Origin: Nageia nagi
Lineage: Eukaryota > Pinophyta
NCBI GenBank assembly: GCA_050084985.1
Contig: JBITNC010000001.1
Span: 46,004,001-46,068,000 of the forward strand
Reading direction: 5' to 3'
Length of the DNA stretch: 64,000 bases
Part shown: piece by piece, positions 13,510 through 25,644 of the stretch
Position numbering within the stretch: the first letter of the stretch is position 1
Layout of the letters: every line of letters begins with the position of its first letter
Made by a program: the position numbers and the translations under genes
The notes under the pieces: model-generated
Seen by the model: only the letters and a program-made list of their open reading frames with translations
Database searches by the model: none
What the model was told of the DNA's origin: nothing

Positions 13510-14914
13510 CTTTTAGATGCATAATATTTGTCGAATTTATTTCATTCTTGCCTTTAATAGTGGATAACATATATGCCCCTTTTCCATAATTTGCAATTAT
13601 AGTATAAGTATCAATCCAATTTTCTTTGAATTTACCTTTCTTTTCATTTTCTAAAGACTTTATGTTTGTAAGAGTTTCTTTTAAGGCTAAGTCTCTAAAT
13701 TTGTAATCTTCAGGTTTAATCTTTTGGCTATAAGATCTTTTAACTCTAGATTGATATTCTTAAATGTTTCGAATTATTTACTTGTTTCTCATCTAAACCT
13801 TCTGATTGTGCCAATGTCATTTTTCTTTTATCTTCATCTAGAATAAAACCATCCAAATACACATGCAAAGAAGGAATTTCTAATTTTAATAGAATAACAA
13901 CTTCATCACCATACATTAAAGAAAAAAGGAGTTTCCCCATCAAGAGTTCTTATACTTATTTTATAAGCTTACAAAGCGTAAGGTAATTATTCATGCCAAT
14001 ATTTACCATGTTTTACAACATTTTTATACAATATAATCTTTATAGTTTTATTTGAAGCCTCAAATTGACCATTACCTTAAGAATAGTAACAAGTAGAAAA
14101 TTTTAATTTAATATGATATTTTTCACAAAATTCTTTTACTTCATTACCTCTAAAACTAGTACCATTATCTATAAATAATTTAAAAGGGACACAATATCTA
14201 GAAATAATATATTTAATAAGAAAATCAACAATATTATGTTCTTTTTCCAATTTCATAGGAATATCTTCCACCCATTTTGTAAAGTACTCAGTGGTAGTAA
14301 TAATAAACTTATGACCATTTATAGAAATAGGATTAATTTTTCCAATAAAATGAAGTACCTAAATAGAAGAAGGCTAAGGTGAAACAATAAAGTGAAATTT
14401 ATGTGAAGGTGAAGTTTAAAGTTTAGCATTATTTTTATATTATTCACATTTCTTTAAATGTAATTCACAATCTTCAAGCACAAAAGGATAATAATAACCT
14501 AATTTAAGAAACCTTTGATAAATCAATTCAACACTAAAATGAACACCACATTCATCATCATGGGCTTGATAGAGATCCATTTTTACTTCATTTCTCATTA
14601 AATATTTGAGAAGAGTACCATCAAAATACCTTCTATATAACAAATCACTAATGATAAAACACTTTGAAGCTAAATTTTTAAGCCTAATTTTGGCATTATG
14701 ATCAAAATCATTAGGTACTACTCCATCCTTTAAATAAGTAAAGATATATTTATACCAATCATACACATTAATAAATTAGTAGAAAATAATAATCATCAAT
14801 AAAATAAGCAACTACATGCTCATGAGAAGGCTTACCTAAGTTTTTAATTGTAAAAATAGATTCATATTCAATATTAATAAGAGAAGGAGAAGCAACAATA
14901 CCCATAACATCAAC
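13510..14914 (-). pseudogene. Element A integrase (zinc-binding part, core and C-terminal part), degenerate
   Basis: Minus strand. The N-terminal part (14766 to 14440) has the YLKDG...KIRLKNLA...DLLYRR stretch that precedes the zinc-binding region in plant gypsy integrases, ending at CELHLKKCE. The core (14271 to 14077) has RYCVPFKLFIDNGTSF, carrying one catalytic Asp, then FSTCYYS followed by a stop where the family has a Gln (PQGNGQ-like motif). The C-terminal part (13943 to about 13510) contains YGDEVVILLKLEIPS, aligning with GDEAVVPLEIEIPS in element B at 57005. Stops and frame changes separate the three parts. Confidence 0.85.
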
Positions 14915-14921
14915 GTACCTA

Positions 14922-15284
14922 TGGATTTTCAGAAGATAATGAATGGATATTATTTTTTTATGGACCCAAATGCATTCATGGGATTGGGGTAGGAATTATT
15001 TTGATTAATACCTATGGTGATGTAATTACTATATCATAGAGATTGAGTTTTGATTGTACTAATAATATGGTTGAATATGAAGCTTTAATTTTAGGTTAAA
15101 GATAACATACTCTTGAATGTGCAACAAATAAAGATATTTAGTGATTCCCAATTGGTGATTAAATAAGTTAACAATATATACAACACCAAAAATATAAAAT
15201 TGTAGTCATATGAGGAATTGGTAACATATCCTCTCATGTATTTTTAATATTATAAGATTGATAATATCATAAGGGAAACACCTT
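14922..15284 (+). pseudogene. Element A second (archaeal-type) RNase H domain in inverted orientation
   Basis: Read on the PLUS strand it gives GIGVGIILINTYGDVITIS, a stop, then RLSFDCTNNMVEYEALILG, and downstream SDSQLVIK. This matches the domain of element B at 55675-55900 (GLGAGITL..., SFECTNNMAKCEALILDL). Both neighbours in element A, the integrase on the left and an EFDLVFVTQK linker on the right (about 15440-15500), read on the minus strand. The segment therefore sits backwards in its own element. It is bounded by a 7-bp inverted repeat, GTACCTA at 14915-14921 and TAGGTAC at 15285-15291. Confidence 0.8.
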
Positions 15285-15291
15285 TAGGTAC

Positions 15292-16620
15292 TCAAGATCA
15301 GTAATGAATTGACACTACCCAGGTGGAGTATTGTAACTAGCTATATCTAAAGTTTGTATGTCTAGTTCATTGGGAAATTCTTCCTATACCATAAAATACT
15401 CATTCCATATATGATTTATTATGAAATATATGATAGGTTGTCCCTTAATTAACTTTTGAGTTACAAACACCAAATCAAATTCCTAAAGAAACATTATTTA
15501 TTTTGTAGCTCTACCGATATTGTATTTCCAAGCATATAATATCTTAATTGATTTGTAGCAAATATAATATAAAAATGCATTTTATCTATAGGTGTAGACC
15601 TTATTTTTATAATCAATCAAAGTTTTATTAATTTAATAAATGGATCTTTTTTTACCTTCATTATTCTTTTGAGCCAACATTGCCTCCAATGCACTTATTA
15701 TAGTAGAAACATGAAAAGAAATTATTTCTAAATCGTAAATGGGAGAATTAGAAAGATACCTCTTAATGTTTTCTAAAGATTTTTGACACTTAAAATCCCA
15801 TAAAAATTGTTCATATCTTCCTTTGCTAAATGAGAAATGGTGCAATCATATCAGCCAGTTGAGTGATAAATCTTCTTTTCAGTTTAACCTTTCTTGAAGA
15901 TTTCTTAGATCCTTTAAAATTCATGGTGGAGTCATATTAACAATGGTTGTAACTTTCTAAGTATATACTTCAATTCCTCTTCATGAGACAATAAATCCAA
16001 TCAATTTACCAAAAGAAATTCCAAAATGCACACTTTTGAGGATTTAATTTTAACTTAAATATTCTCTCATTATTGAAAAACATTTCCTTAAATTAGAAAT
16101 ATGGTATCCTTTTCTCTAGATTTGGCCAAATTATCATCAACATAAAAATCAATAATTTCATGAATTATATGAAGGATTATACTTACCATATCTCTTTGAT
16201 AAGTAGCTCCTGCATTTGCCAAGCCAAAAGCCATAACTACCCAACAAAATGTGCCCCAAGGAGTAACAAAAGTTATCTTATGTTGATCCTCCTTATTAAT
16301 TCTTATTTGATTGTAGCCAGAAAACCCATCCATCAAAGATAAAATCTCATTATCTATTGTAGAATCTACAATCATGTCAATATTAATAAAAGGAAACACA
16401 TCTTTTAGATATGCCTTGTTTATATATCTAAAATTTATGCAAAATATTATCTCACCATTAGGATTAGATGTAGGGATAATGTTAGAAATCCATGGAGAAT
16501 AACCAATAGGTATAATTAAACCAATAGAAAGGTATTTATTTATTAATTTCCAAAGCACTTTAGGATGCATCCTTTTAGGTTTTTGTTGTACTAGTTTGGC
16601 ATCATTATTGATAACTAGAC
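15292..16620 (-). pseudogene. Element A reverse transcriptase and RNase H connection, degenerate
   Basis: RT (16570 to 16088) has the usual gypsy landmarks in order: INFRYINKA, LMDGFSGYNQI, TFVTPWGTFCW, MAFGLANAGATYQR and FYVDDNL, the last carrying the two catalytic Asp residues. The later fragment at 15845 to 15633 (FKCQKSLENIKRYLSNSPIY) and EFDLVFVTQKLIKGQ (about 15500) belong to the RNase H end. Stops fall at conserved Gln and Trp positions. It would act in the cytoplasmic particle to copy element RNA. Confidence 0.88.
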
Positions 16621-17989
16621 TATGGGTTACAAAATTAGGTCTAAACTATACATATTACAATATGACTAAGAAAAACATCATACAAATAAATCAATAGTAG
16701 GTGATTACTTTCCCTTTGTTCTAAGGTTAACCAAGATCCTACCTTGATCAACTTTGGTGCCTCTTTGTTACCGATGTTAACATCTACTATTACTTCACTT
16801 AAATAAGATATTTGATTACTAAGTTAAGGAGGCATAGGTAATGCCCCTAATCTTGCATCTAGAATCAACTATCAGAGACCCAAAAAATAGATCACCATTG
16901 ATCGATTCCTAGTGATGTCTCCTTGAAAAGGACATAAAAAATTGACTCTTTACTCTCTAAGTAACTAATCCTAATCCTAAATTTATTAAAAATGGAAAGT
17001 AAAGAGTTTAGATAGGAAGTGGAGAACCTATAGTGTTCTCATTATATTTTTATACTTATTCTCTAAAATATGCATGATGATACAACATCCATGCAATAAA
17101 CAATTTTTCTTTGGATTTGGGGAACTCACTCCTAGCTCCCATCATCTCAATAATAATATCATCACTCTATAAACCATCCAATAATATATAGGAGCACTAG
17201 GTAATAAGAATGGATAAATATAATATGCCTATAATTCTTCACTAGGGCCATGCATCATGGTACAATGAAACCATTCATCAAATAAAAAATGATCAACATT
17301 CTGCTCCTTTATCTTAAAATTTTGAATAGTAAGAGTTGAAGACTCCACCTTAGGCATCGATTCCTCAAATAAAATACCATAGGTTCTATTATAATGATCA
17401 TAATTTTGAATATGTTTAATAGTTACTTTCTTATTCTTCCCTAATACTTTACCACCATACTAAAAGTTTTGCATATATTTAGTAGCAAAAGCAAAATCAT
17501 CATTATTGAAATGTATACATACTTGACCTTTTAATGCATATTACTAAGAAGATTTAGGAATAAAACCATCCTTTATAGTGACTGATGATTATTTTTCCTC
17601 CTGGTTTAGATATAAGGTGCTAACATTGGGAATAGGATCTTTTGGTTCATCAATAATGGGGTGGCATTGCTTAGAATTTGACTCCTCCAAGCATCATCAC
17701 ATTGTCTCAGGAATAGACAAGGGTCTTCCTAGCTCCTTAAAACTCTATCAAATCTCAAAATCTAAAATTTGATCTGTTCCCATACTTACCTCTTATCAAG
17801 CTACCTCTTAAACATGTTTTACCACACCTTTCTCATCATCAACCAAATCATAATGGATCTAAAATTGTTGAGCTTCTTGACATAAATTTGTGGCATTTTC
17901 TTCAACATATATTATAATTATCTTACCTTTATACATGAATTTCAAAAAATAATGGAGAATGAAATTAATAACCTTAATATTATATATTT

Positions 17990-18465
17990 AAGGTCTACCA
18001 AGTAATAAATTATATAGCATTTTTTCTTAAAAAACATAAACTTTTTTACTAACAAAATTTACTCCTACTTTAATGGGCATATTGACATAACCAATGTATT
18101 CCATTTTAGTATTATCAAATCCTTTAATACTAATAGTAGTTATCCTAATATTCTCATAGGTGGATGGATAATATTTTTATAATACATCAATAGAAAAAAT
18201 ATTTACATTGGAACCTATATCTATTAATGTTTTCTTAACAGGAATACCATCAACATTTATGTGAATATTTAAACCTAGATTCTTTTCAATAATATCCTCA
18301 CTAGGCAATTCACTATCTTGAAAATAAAGCATATTATAAGTTAGATTTGTATCAATATTAGCGACTAACATAGCAAATTTAGCAACAAGAATATCATCAC
18401 TTACCTCAATTTTCTTTAATGCATCAAATAATGTGTCTCCATGAGCTATTGATAGTTTCAAAAGA
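17990..18465 (-). pseudogene. Element A aspartic protease region, degenerate
   Basis: Minus-strand frame 18461 to 18177 ends VKKTLIDIGSNVNIFSIDVL, the retropepsin active-site region. The expected D-[ST]-G reads D-I-G, so the catalytic motif is damaged. Downstream, about 18000-18130, GFDNTKMEYIGYVNMPIKVG and LLLGRP follow, as after the active site in element B. The protease normally cuts the Gag-Pol polyprotein. The region 16620-17990 is poorly readable linker with scattered stops. Confidence 0.75.
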
Positions 18466-18689
18466 TAAAAAATACTTATCTTGGCACATGACAGCTTTAG
18501 TTGTTATGAGAGTTGTTGCACACTTGAATTTTGAGGAACCTTCATTCTTTAAACTATTGTCAGGTGAATGTTACCTCTAGGCCTTCTTCAAAAAGTGAAG
18601 GTGCACCATTCCTCATTAAAAATAATATTTATTGTTAAGGTTTTTTTTATCCTTGGACTCAACCATATGTGTTTCATATTGGATCTTAC

Positions 18690-19738
18690 CATCGTCAAGC
18701 AAATTCTTTAATGCTTTCCTAGGAGCATGCAAGCATTAGTCCTATGACCTTTGACCTCATGATAATGACAAAAGGCCTCCTCATTGTACAAACTAGGATT
18801 TTCATCATTAGGTACCAATTCATTTTTTGGTTCAGAAACAATTGATCCCTTTTGTAAGTAATCTTTGAACATAACTAAAGGAACTGGCAGTAATCTTATG
18901 GCATTTTGAAAATTTTTTTTACCTTGAATTTTTTTTTGTTCCTTATCTTTAGGCTATTCAATAGCATGAACTTCTTTTTCTTCCTTTTTCTAATAATCTC
19001 CCTTGTTTTTCTCTTTAGGAGGATTTCCATATTTTAATTTTCCCATTTAAACTATTTTTTTTCCTTTTGAACTAATCTATGTACAATCTCAATAAAGGAA
19101 AGAGACATATAATCCAAGGCTATGAATTTCAATTCAAGATGAATTTTTTGAACAAACATAGACTTAACATATGAATTTAATAATGGTTCTTGTATCATGC
19201 TCCATAATTTTTGTAATCTTTGTGCAAACATATCAAATCTTTCATTTGAACCTTGTGTAGTCTTTATCAAATCAGATACAATAATTTATCTAGGAACACA
19301 ATACTTGAAATGCATATAAAATTTAGAGATGAGTTGTGCATATAAATTGATTGATTTAACATGCAAAGAAAAGTACCAACTAATAGAATCACCTCTTAAT
19401 GTGGTTAGAAAATGCTTTTCCATCAAGTTATCATTCATCCCAAATTTCAACTCAAACTTCATCCCAAAATACTTAATATAATCTATGGAATCTTCTTCAC
19501 CTTGATATGATTCAAAAATGGGCTCCACTTGAGGATTTAATGCTCAGGAATTATGAATTGCATCACATAGTGGAATTGAATCTCTTGATCTAGTACAATA
19601 AAATTAAATTGACCTATTATTTCTTCCAATATTAAATCCATCACTTCTATCATCAACACCAGAAACCATCCTCTTCAAATTACTTTTGGTATCATCATCA
19701 AATCTATTAACCATGGAAATAAATTCAGTATGTTCCAT
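18690..19738 (-). pseudogene. Element A Gag, degenerate
   Basis: Starts near 19738 (MEHTEFISMVNRFDDD). Then MEPIFESYQGEEDSIDYIKY (19528 on), a capsid-like segment with LRGDSISWYF, and NERFDMFAQRLQKLW (19270 to 19052). A variant zinc knuckle CHYHEVKGHRTNAC lies near 18720-18765; the corresponding place in element B reads EYHQTKGHATNGC. Gag forms the particle shell and binds the RNA. Frames are interrupted at least twice. Confidence 0.75.
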
Positions 19739-19843
19739 GTTTGAAATACTTGATATATAATATCATTTTTACTCAAAAAATCTAAGGGATTTTTATACAA
19801 CTAGTGGATTAAAAGGAAAAAATGATTTATCAAAGAAAAATTA

Positions 19844-19852
19844 GGTTCACCA
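19844..19852 (-). promoter_or_regulatory. Element A primer binding site (TGGTGAACC)
   Basis: Reverse complement of GGTTCACCA, two bases inside the LTR edge. Element B has the same motif at the same spacing (51489). It is not the usual tRNA-iMet site; the tRNA could not be assigned by eye. Confidence 0.7.
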
Positions 19853-19854
19853 AT

Positions 19855-20621
19855 TGTTATAACCAAAATAGTAATGTATTAGGATAATTTAATATATTCA
19901 ATTTAATAGGAGAATAGTAAAATTAAGGTAACATAGAAGTAACACAAAAGATGGAAATGACCACAATTAACCTAACTGACCTTAACCTTTCAAAATTGGA
20001 TTAATGAAAATATATACTTGTTACTTTACCTATCACAATGATTGAAAGCAATATCTAACCTAAGGAGATCAATGATAAGCTTCTCCCACAAAATGAGACC
20101 ATCAATCTATCCTCCATAGAGAACCACCATTCAGAATGGAGCATCGTCACTTGTTTCCTTTCCAAAAAATCTCAAAATCTCATTATTTATCATTGACTCC
20201 TCCTCTAAGATTAGATTATTGCACATTGTGATTCAAAAGATCATAGGAATATTGTATAATTAAAAGTATAACAAAATCAAGATATGGTAGGTGGCATTGA
20301 GATACATTAATAAAATGGGATTAAGTATGTTAGCACCTATCAAGGATTCCATATCATGTCATTATTTCTCATGCATAACCTTTCCAACTTTATAGATATT
20401 AGGTCTAGTGCCAAGGCTCCTCCTTGGGCTTATGGTGCATAAGTGCCAAGACTCCTTTTTGGGCTTATCTCTAGGCCAAATTGTTATCATAAAAATATTA
20501 AAATGTCATTAAATAAATGTTCATGATACAAAAAAATTTAAATCATTTTAATTAAATTAAAATTTCAAATACCTAAAAGGTTTTTAATTAAATTTAAATT
20601 TCTTTTTTAGGTGTTGAATCA
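19855..20621 (-). repeat. 5' LTR of element A
   Basis: Direct repeat of 11228-11976, with TG...CA ends (TGTTATAACC ... TTGAATCA). It lies next to the primer site, so it is the 5' LTR of a minus-strand element. Numerous substitutions separate it from its partner, indicating an old insertion. Confidence 0.85.
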
Positions 20622-22890
20622 TGATTGGTTCTTATTCATTATTTATTTTCTTCTCTATTCTTATTTGGATCTATTTTAGTTCCTTTTCTCATTCTAATAT
20701 TCTCTATCATGTATTCTACTTTAATATATTCATATTCCTTTTATTATTCTTCAACTTGTTTCTCTACAATGTTGTTGTTCTTGATTTGTTTTCTTATTTG
20801 GATCTATTTTAGAATCATTTCCTTTTTCCTCAACATGTTTCATTATCATGTATTTTTGTTCTTCCTTTCATTTCTTTCTTATCTCAAGTTCCTTTTCCTC
20901 TTCTTTAACATCTTATTTATTTACAATATTTTCTTATTTTTACCATGATATTTGATTTTAAAAATAAGATAAAATATGTATTTTTATTTTTTTTTTGTAT
21001 ACCAAAGCTTCATGAACTTATTTTTTAATATTAATACTAATAATACATAAAGATTCAAACTATTATAACTATAAATAACATCTACCCCATGCATTTCGAT
21101 ACTTAAAAATTATAATGCAAAATATATCCATAGTAAGCTTTAAAATTTGAATACTATCAATCTCAAGTTCTAGGTATTTTATTTTATTTTTTTTAATCTT
21201 GCAATCATTGTAGTTTATGAAATTTTTAAAGTTAAGAAACTATAATAGCATATATAACATGCATTTGGGAGCTACAATTAGTGGTCTCTCATCTAAGTAC
21301 TTGGTAAAATAAACTATAAATAAAACTTATAACAAGGAAGATATTTCTTGTACCTAGTGCATGCTTAGAAATAAATAAGATAGACTCATTAAGGAGAGAA
21401 TAATTTCATAATATTAGAAAATGGAATGAGAAAAAATACTCTCATTATTAGTTATGCACAGTTCTTGAGCATAGTTTCTGAAAAATTTTGATAATCAAAT
21501 AATAATACAATTTTTTTCCTTTACATAATCTTAAGACTTAACATTAGTAATGGAGATATACTTAACTATTTTTTGAGTTTTTTAACTTGATAATAAATTT
21601 GAATTTGAATAAAATATAAAAAATAGTTCTTAACAAAGCATTTAACATATGAAATGAAATAACTAGATATATTTTATATCTTACCAAAAGTTTCATTACA
21701 TTCCATTAAATCATTATTCATATTGCATCCTATCAAAGAAAACCCTTTACATATTAATCCTTCAATATTTTTTATAATATCTATTAGGGATGTTATCACA
21801 ATCCCATGTAAAAGAAACTTACATCTAATTATTTATCCATGAATGTTCATGCTGCATTTTAAAGCTACAAAAGTTGCAAAAGTTATTGAATCTAGTTTGA
21901 AATTAATCAATTATATATTTTTTTAAAATACTTTAGGGCCTTGAACTATACCTATTCTATGAATATTCTATGATCATTGTGGTCCATAAGATTCTATCTA
22001 TTTATTATGTTTCTCCTATAGAGATTACAAAAGAAATGATAACTATTCTTAGTAAGATTTGAAAAGGATATCATGATAAATATATCATATACATGTTTTA
22101 TGTTCAATATATTATGTTTATATTATGATTTAAAACTCAAATTATTCTAAAATTATGCATGATTATATAAAAATATAAATTTTTATATTATGGCACCACC
22201 GACACACATTTTGTATAAATGTCTATCAAGCTTGTTATCATAGTTATATGAAAAAAAAATCACATCTAATTATTTTATCATGAATATCCATGTCATATAT
22301 TAAATATGTAAATGTTTCATATATAACCATAATACTTGCTACTATTACTGAATTCGATCTAAAACTAGTCAATTGCATTATCTAAAAATACTTAAAGGCC
22401 TTTGAAATATACTAATTCTATGCATATCCTATGATAATTAAGGTATATGAGATTCTATCTATGTTACTTTTTATCAAAGAGTACACATTCCTCATCATAA
22501 AAATATTTTATGTATACTATATAGTCATTGTATTCCATAAGATGATGTCTCTTGACTGCATTTTATCAAATTTAATTTATGTATACAAATGAAGATATGG
22601 TTTTACTAAAAATAATATGTTGAAGTATTAATAGTGGATACAAGATATGTAGATGGAATCATACATTGGTGAGGGAATTTGGACTATGTATTGATTTGAG
22701 TAAGATATGCCATAATACTTGTATTAATCCTACCATATCTTACATCAAAAGTCATGTCATTTTGAAAGAAATATTTTTCTATTCATAAGAGAAGTGGATG
22801 AATTATATTGAAAATATGATATTGCACATGTTAGAGCTAGTTATATGTATGTAATAATGGTGAAAAAGAGATTGAACTTCATGTTCTACT
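20622..22890. other. T-rich tract and AT-rich spacer without recognisable gene
   Basis: 20622-20945 is strongly pyrimidine-rich on the plus strand and yields a Phe/Leu/Ile/Tyr-only ORF. The reverse strand is rich in Lys/Glu codons but broken by stops. Within 21790-22020 and 22230-22470 there is a pair of diverged direct repeats, about 430 bp apart, sharing 'ACATCTAATTATTT', 'CTATGATMATT' and 'GATTCTATCTAT' blocks. Nothing else could be supported. Confidence 0.45.
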
Positions 22891-22909
22891 ATGATTACGT
22901 TATAGTAGG

Positions 22910-23920
22910 AAATGAGTTATGTCTGAATGTAAGGGAAGTAGATAGTATTCAAAATTTTGAAGACTCATTTCAAGATATTTATAGAATTATGAAATATACT
23001 TAACAAATTTAGCACATGTAGTATTTAAGAATGAGAATCTATGGCCAACATGGCTTCCTCATACATTGTGGAACTTTTAAAATAAAATACTTGTAGAAGT
23101 AGAGCCATTATTTGATTAGGATATTGCTAAATGATATAATTTATTTATTTTATATATACTAATTTTAATATAGTTACATGATACATCCATATAATAATCC
23201 ATGCAATTCACTTGGCTTCTTGTATCATCTAAAGATACAATCAAGAGTTCTTCTATTTATCCCGATTTCCCTATTATAACATGGAGCACACATGGAGTAA
23301 CTACATAATAATGTTTTGAGTTTTTTGGGTAGAAGACCTTATAATTTAATTCATATTCTCATATGTTTATGTTCTAAAATGAGAGTTAGAAGCATGGTTA
23401 CTATCTATAGTTGAAAGGAGAACATCAATTATGTCCACTAAACAAGGAAAAAGAGGTGAATTAGGACTAGCTTGCTCATATCTCTTAGGAAAGAAATACA
23501 AAATACCATAAATCTTTTCTGCAACATTTAGAGAATCCTTTTTTCTCTCCAATAATACTCAAATAATAAGTTGAAGATTAAAAAAAAGTAATAACTAGAT
23601 TATGAACTACAAGCTCATGCAAGAGCTCAAAAATCCTAATTTGAGTCCAAGCAATGCTATCCTTTTCATTCATTATTGTATTAACATTTGGATTTAATGA
23701 AATATTCAATAATAGTATAAAAACATTCTAAGGATGGTCCTTCTATAATAGAACCAAATGGATAGGCATTTTCCTTCTTGCAACACTTATTAGGTTTTAA
23801 AATATTTTCTTACACATATCGCATAATAAGAGGAATTATATCATCACCAACACTATTAGAAACTAACTGTAAGAAAATCCATATTGACATTCACAAATTT
23901 CAAGCTCCTTCAGTTATTAA
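22910..23920 (-). pseudogene. KPNB1-like: Importin subunit beta-1 (karyopherin beta-1) pseudogene fragment
   Basis: Known role: importin beta carries importin-alpha/cargo complexes through nuclear pores by means of HEAT repeats. Seen on the minus strand, in family order: SVGDDIIPLIMRYV and an AYPFGSIIEGPSLE stretch (about 23880-23760); SLNVAEKIYGILYFFPKRYE then NSPLFPCLVDIIDVLLSTID and SHFRT (23540-23367); SSTQKTQNIIM, stop, QLL (about 23300); SELHGLLYGCI (about 23200); NQIMALLLQVF then STMYEEAMLAID (about 23060-23110); YKYLEMSLQNFEYY (about 22950). These fit the middle HEAT repeats of the roughly 870-residue plant protein. Frameshifts, stops and small gaps make it non-functional. The 5' and 3' thirds of the gene are absent. 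Retrocopy versus decayed gene copy cannot be settled. Confidence 0.85.
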
Positions 23921-24662
23921 TTAAGAGGAACCAATCATTTGAAAAATATCTTATGGAATATTCCATGTCTAGTAATCAACCAAACTAGGAGTGACATAAG
24001 TAGGTATCCTCAACATGAGGTTGGCATATTTGATACAAGAAGGCAATATAGTAAAAAAAAGAAAAAAGAAACATATAATATAGATACTGCTAGGGCAAAT
24101 GGTTAAGAGTTTAATTATACATGCATATTGTAATGTATTAAATAAAGATTTGTTGTGTTGAGTGGGAGTTAATTATGATATTAATATTTTATTATTAACA
24201 CTTGGTCCTATTCCTTACCTATAGTACTTGCTTTAAATAGATGGATATTTATGTACTTGATGGAAGTATCAAGATACTCTCTTGTATCATATCTAATGGT
24301 TGGTAAAGGTAGAGATGTCTAGACATATTCCCATTATATGAAGAGCTTAGGTTGTCCATTGTTCCATTTCCACATCAAACATATGGCTTCTTATCATCTT
24401 CTAAAAAACAAAATGTACTTTCTTAATGCTCCCACATTTTGAATAAATATTTATTATATATATATTTTTTTTATCAAAACACAAAAGAAACTTGCATTTA
24501 GTTATTGGTCCATGAATATCTTAGTATAACACTATACATAGGAAAATATATTTGTAGAGATATTATGTGAATATCCTAATGTATTACTACGTTGGATATT
24601 TGGCTCCATGGGTGAGGGAAATAATCATGCTTCTACCCTTTTTCAAAATAGAATATATTTTT

Positions 24663-25191
24663 TGAGATGTAAAATATTACTTTCATTTATTAAAAATGAA
24701 ATCTTTACATACATATATAGGATTTGGACAATACTAAATATCGACTCAACTAAAAATAGACTCAAGTTGGATAAAATCAACTTGTTACAATTCAATCTTT
24801 GAAAAACATAAATCTAGAAGTCCTAAAATTAACCTAATATGCTAGAAATAAACTAGGTGAAATAAACACTCAAAATAGCAACTCCTAAATATAAAATGAG
24901 AGAAAAAAATGACAACTCATATATGCCAAATCAAGGGATGCAAGGACTGGATAATTTGTAGGAAAATGATCAAGATGATGGTTAAACTATTAGAAAAGGT
25001 AGGTATGAATATACTCATCAGAAAGATATCATTAAGGAGTATCCAATGCAAAATGAATCAGCTCAATTGGATATCTTTACCAAAAGTTATACCATCTCAA
25101 ATATGATTGATCTATCAAGAAATATTAGTTGATAGAGAATTGGTTTGATATCCAACTTTAAATGATCTTTGATTGAGATCATGTTTCAACA
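24663..25191 (-). repeat. 3' LTR of element H
   Basis: Starts TGAGATGT and ends TTTCAACA, matching the partner at 27782-28312 throughout, e.g. 'ACTTGTTACAATTCAATCTT' near 24781 and 'TTGATAGAGAATTGGTTTGAT' shared near the end. Confidence 0.85.
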
Positions 25192-25644
25192 TTATACCTC
25201 TTGATGCTGAAGTGATTCTTGCAAAAGTCCACAAGCATAAAAAACTTCGAAGAAACTTAATCTTTTTTTTTTCCTCCAATATTTCAACAATAAATCAAAG
25301 AACATAGAAACTTCACATTGGAACTTCTTCCACCTTTGGTGTAGGATATCCTCCATCTTTTATATTGCTCCTTCTTATAGATAATTGAGTACCTCCTTTT
25401 TATGGGTTCCTCCCTCTTAATAAAAAACTTCTTGTATTAACATAATGCTAATAAAAATGGTCCTTAACAACTATTCATTCTCATCTTTTCTTACATTTAT
25501 ATACCATTCTTCATAATGGTGTTTTTACAATAATTAATCATCTAACATAGATGATTAAAACCATACAAATTTATCACATATCTTCACATAACAAATCAAC
25601 ACAAATATGGCTATATAATGACCAATTACATATGCAACTAAGTA

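Larger units (their letters stand above)
11228..20621 (-). mobile_element. Ty3/gypsy LTR retrotransposon A (Tat-like), degenerate, with both LTRs
   Basis: The element reads right to left. Two diverged direct repeats, 11228-11976 (749 bp) and 19855-20621 (767 bp), are the LTRs. Between them, on the minus strand, are gag (19738 to 19020), protease (about 18460), RT (16570 to 16088), an RNase H linker and integrase (14900 to 13510). A second, archaeal-type RNase H domain, the hallmark of the Tat lineage, is present but inverted (14922-15284). A primer site TGGTGAACC lies 2 nt inside the 5' LTR, and a G-rich polypurine-like run (AAAGTGGGGCATT) abuts the 3' LTR. Many TAG/TAA stops make it dead. 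No convincing target duplication: GGATT at 11221 against TGATT at 20622 is only suggestive. Confidence 0.88.

Noticed and set aside
20621-20948. Overlapping hydrophobic ORFs that look like membrane proteins
   Set aside because: They come from a T-rich tract; composition is almost only Phe, Leu, Ile, Tyr and Ser, in two frames at once.
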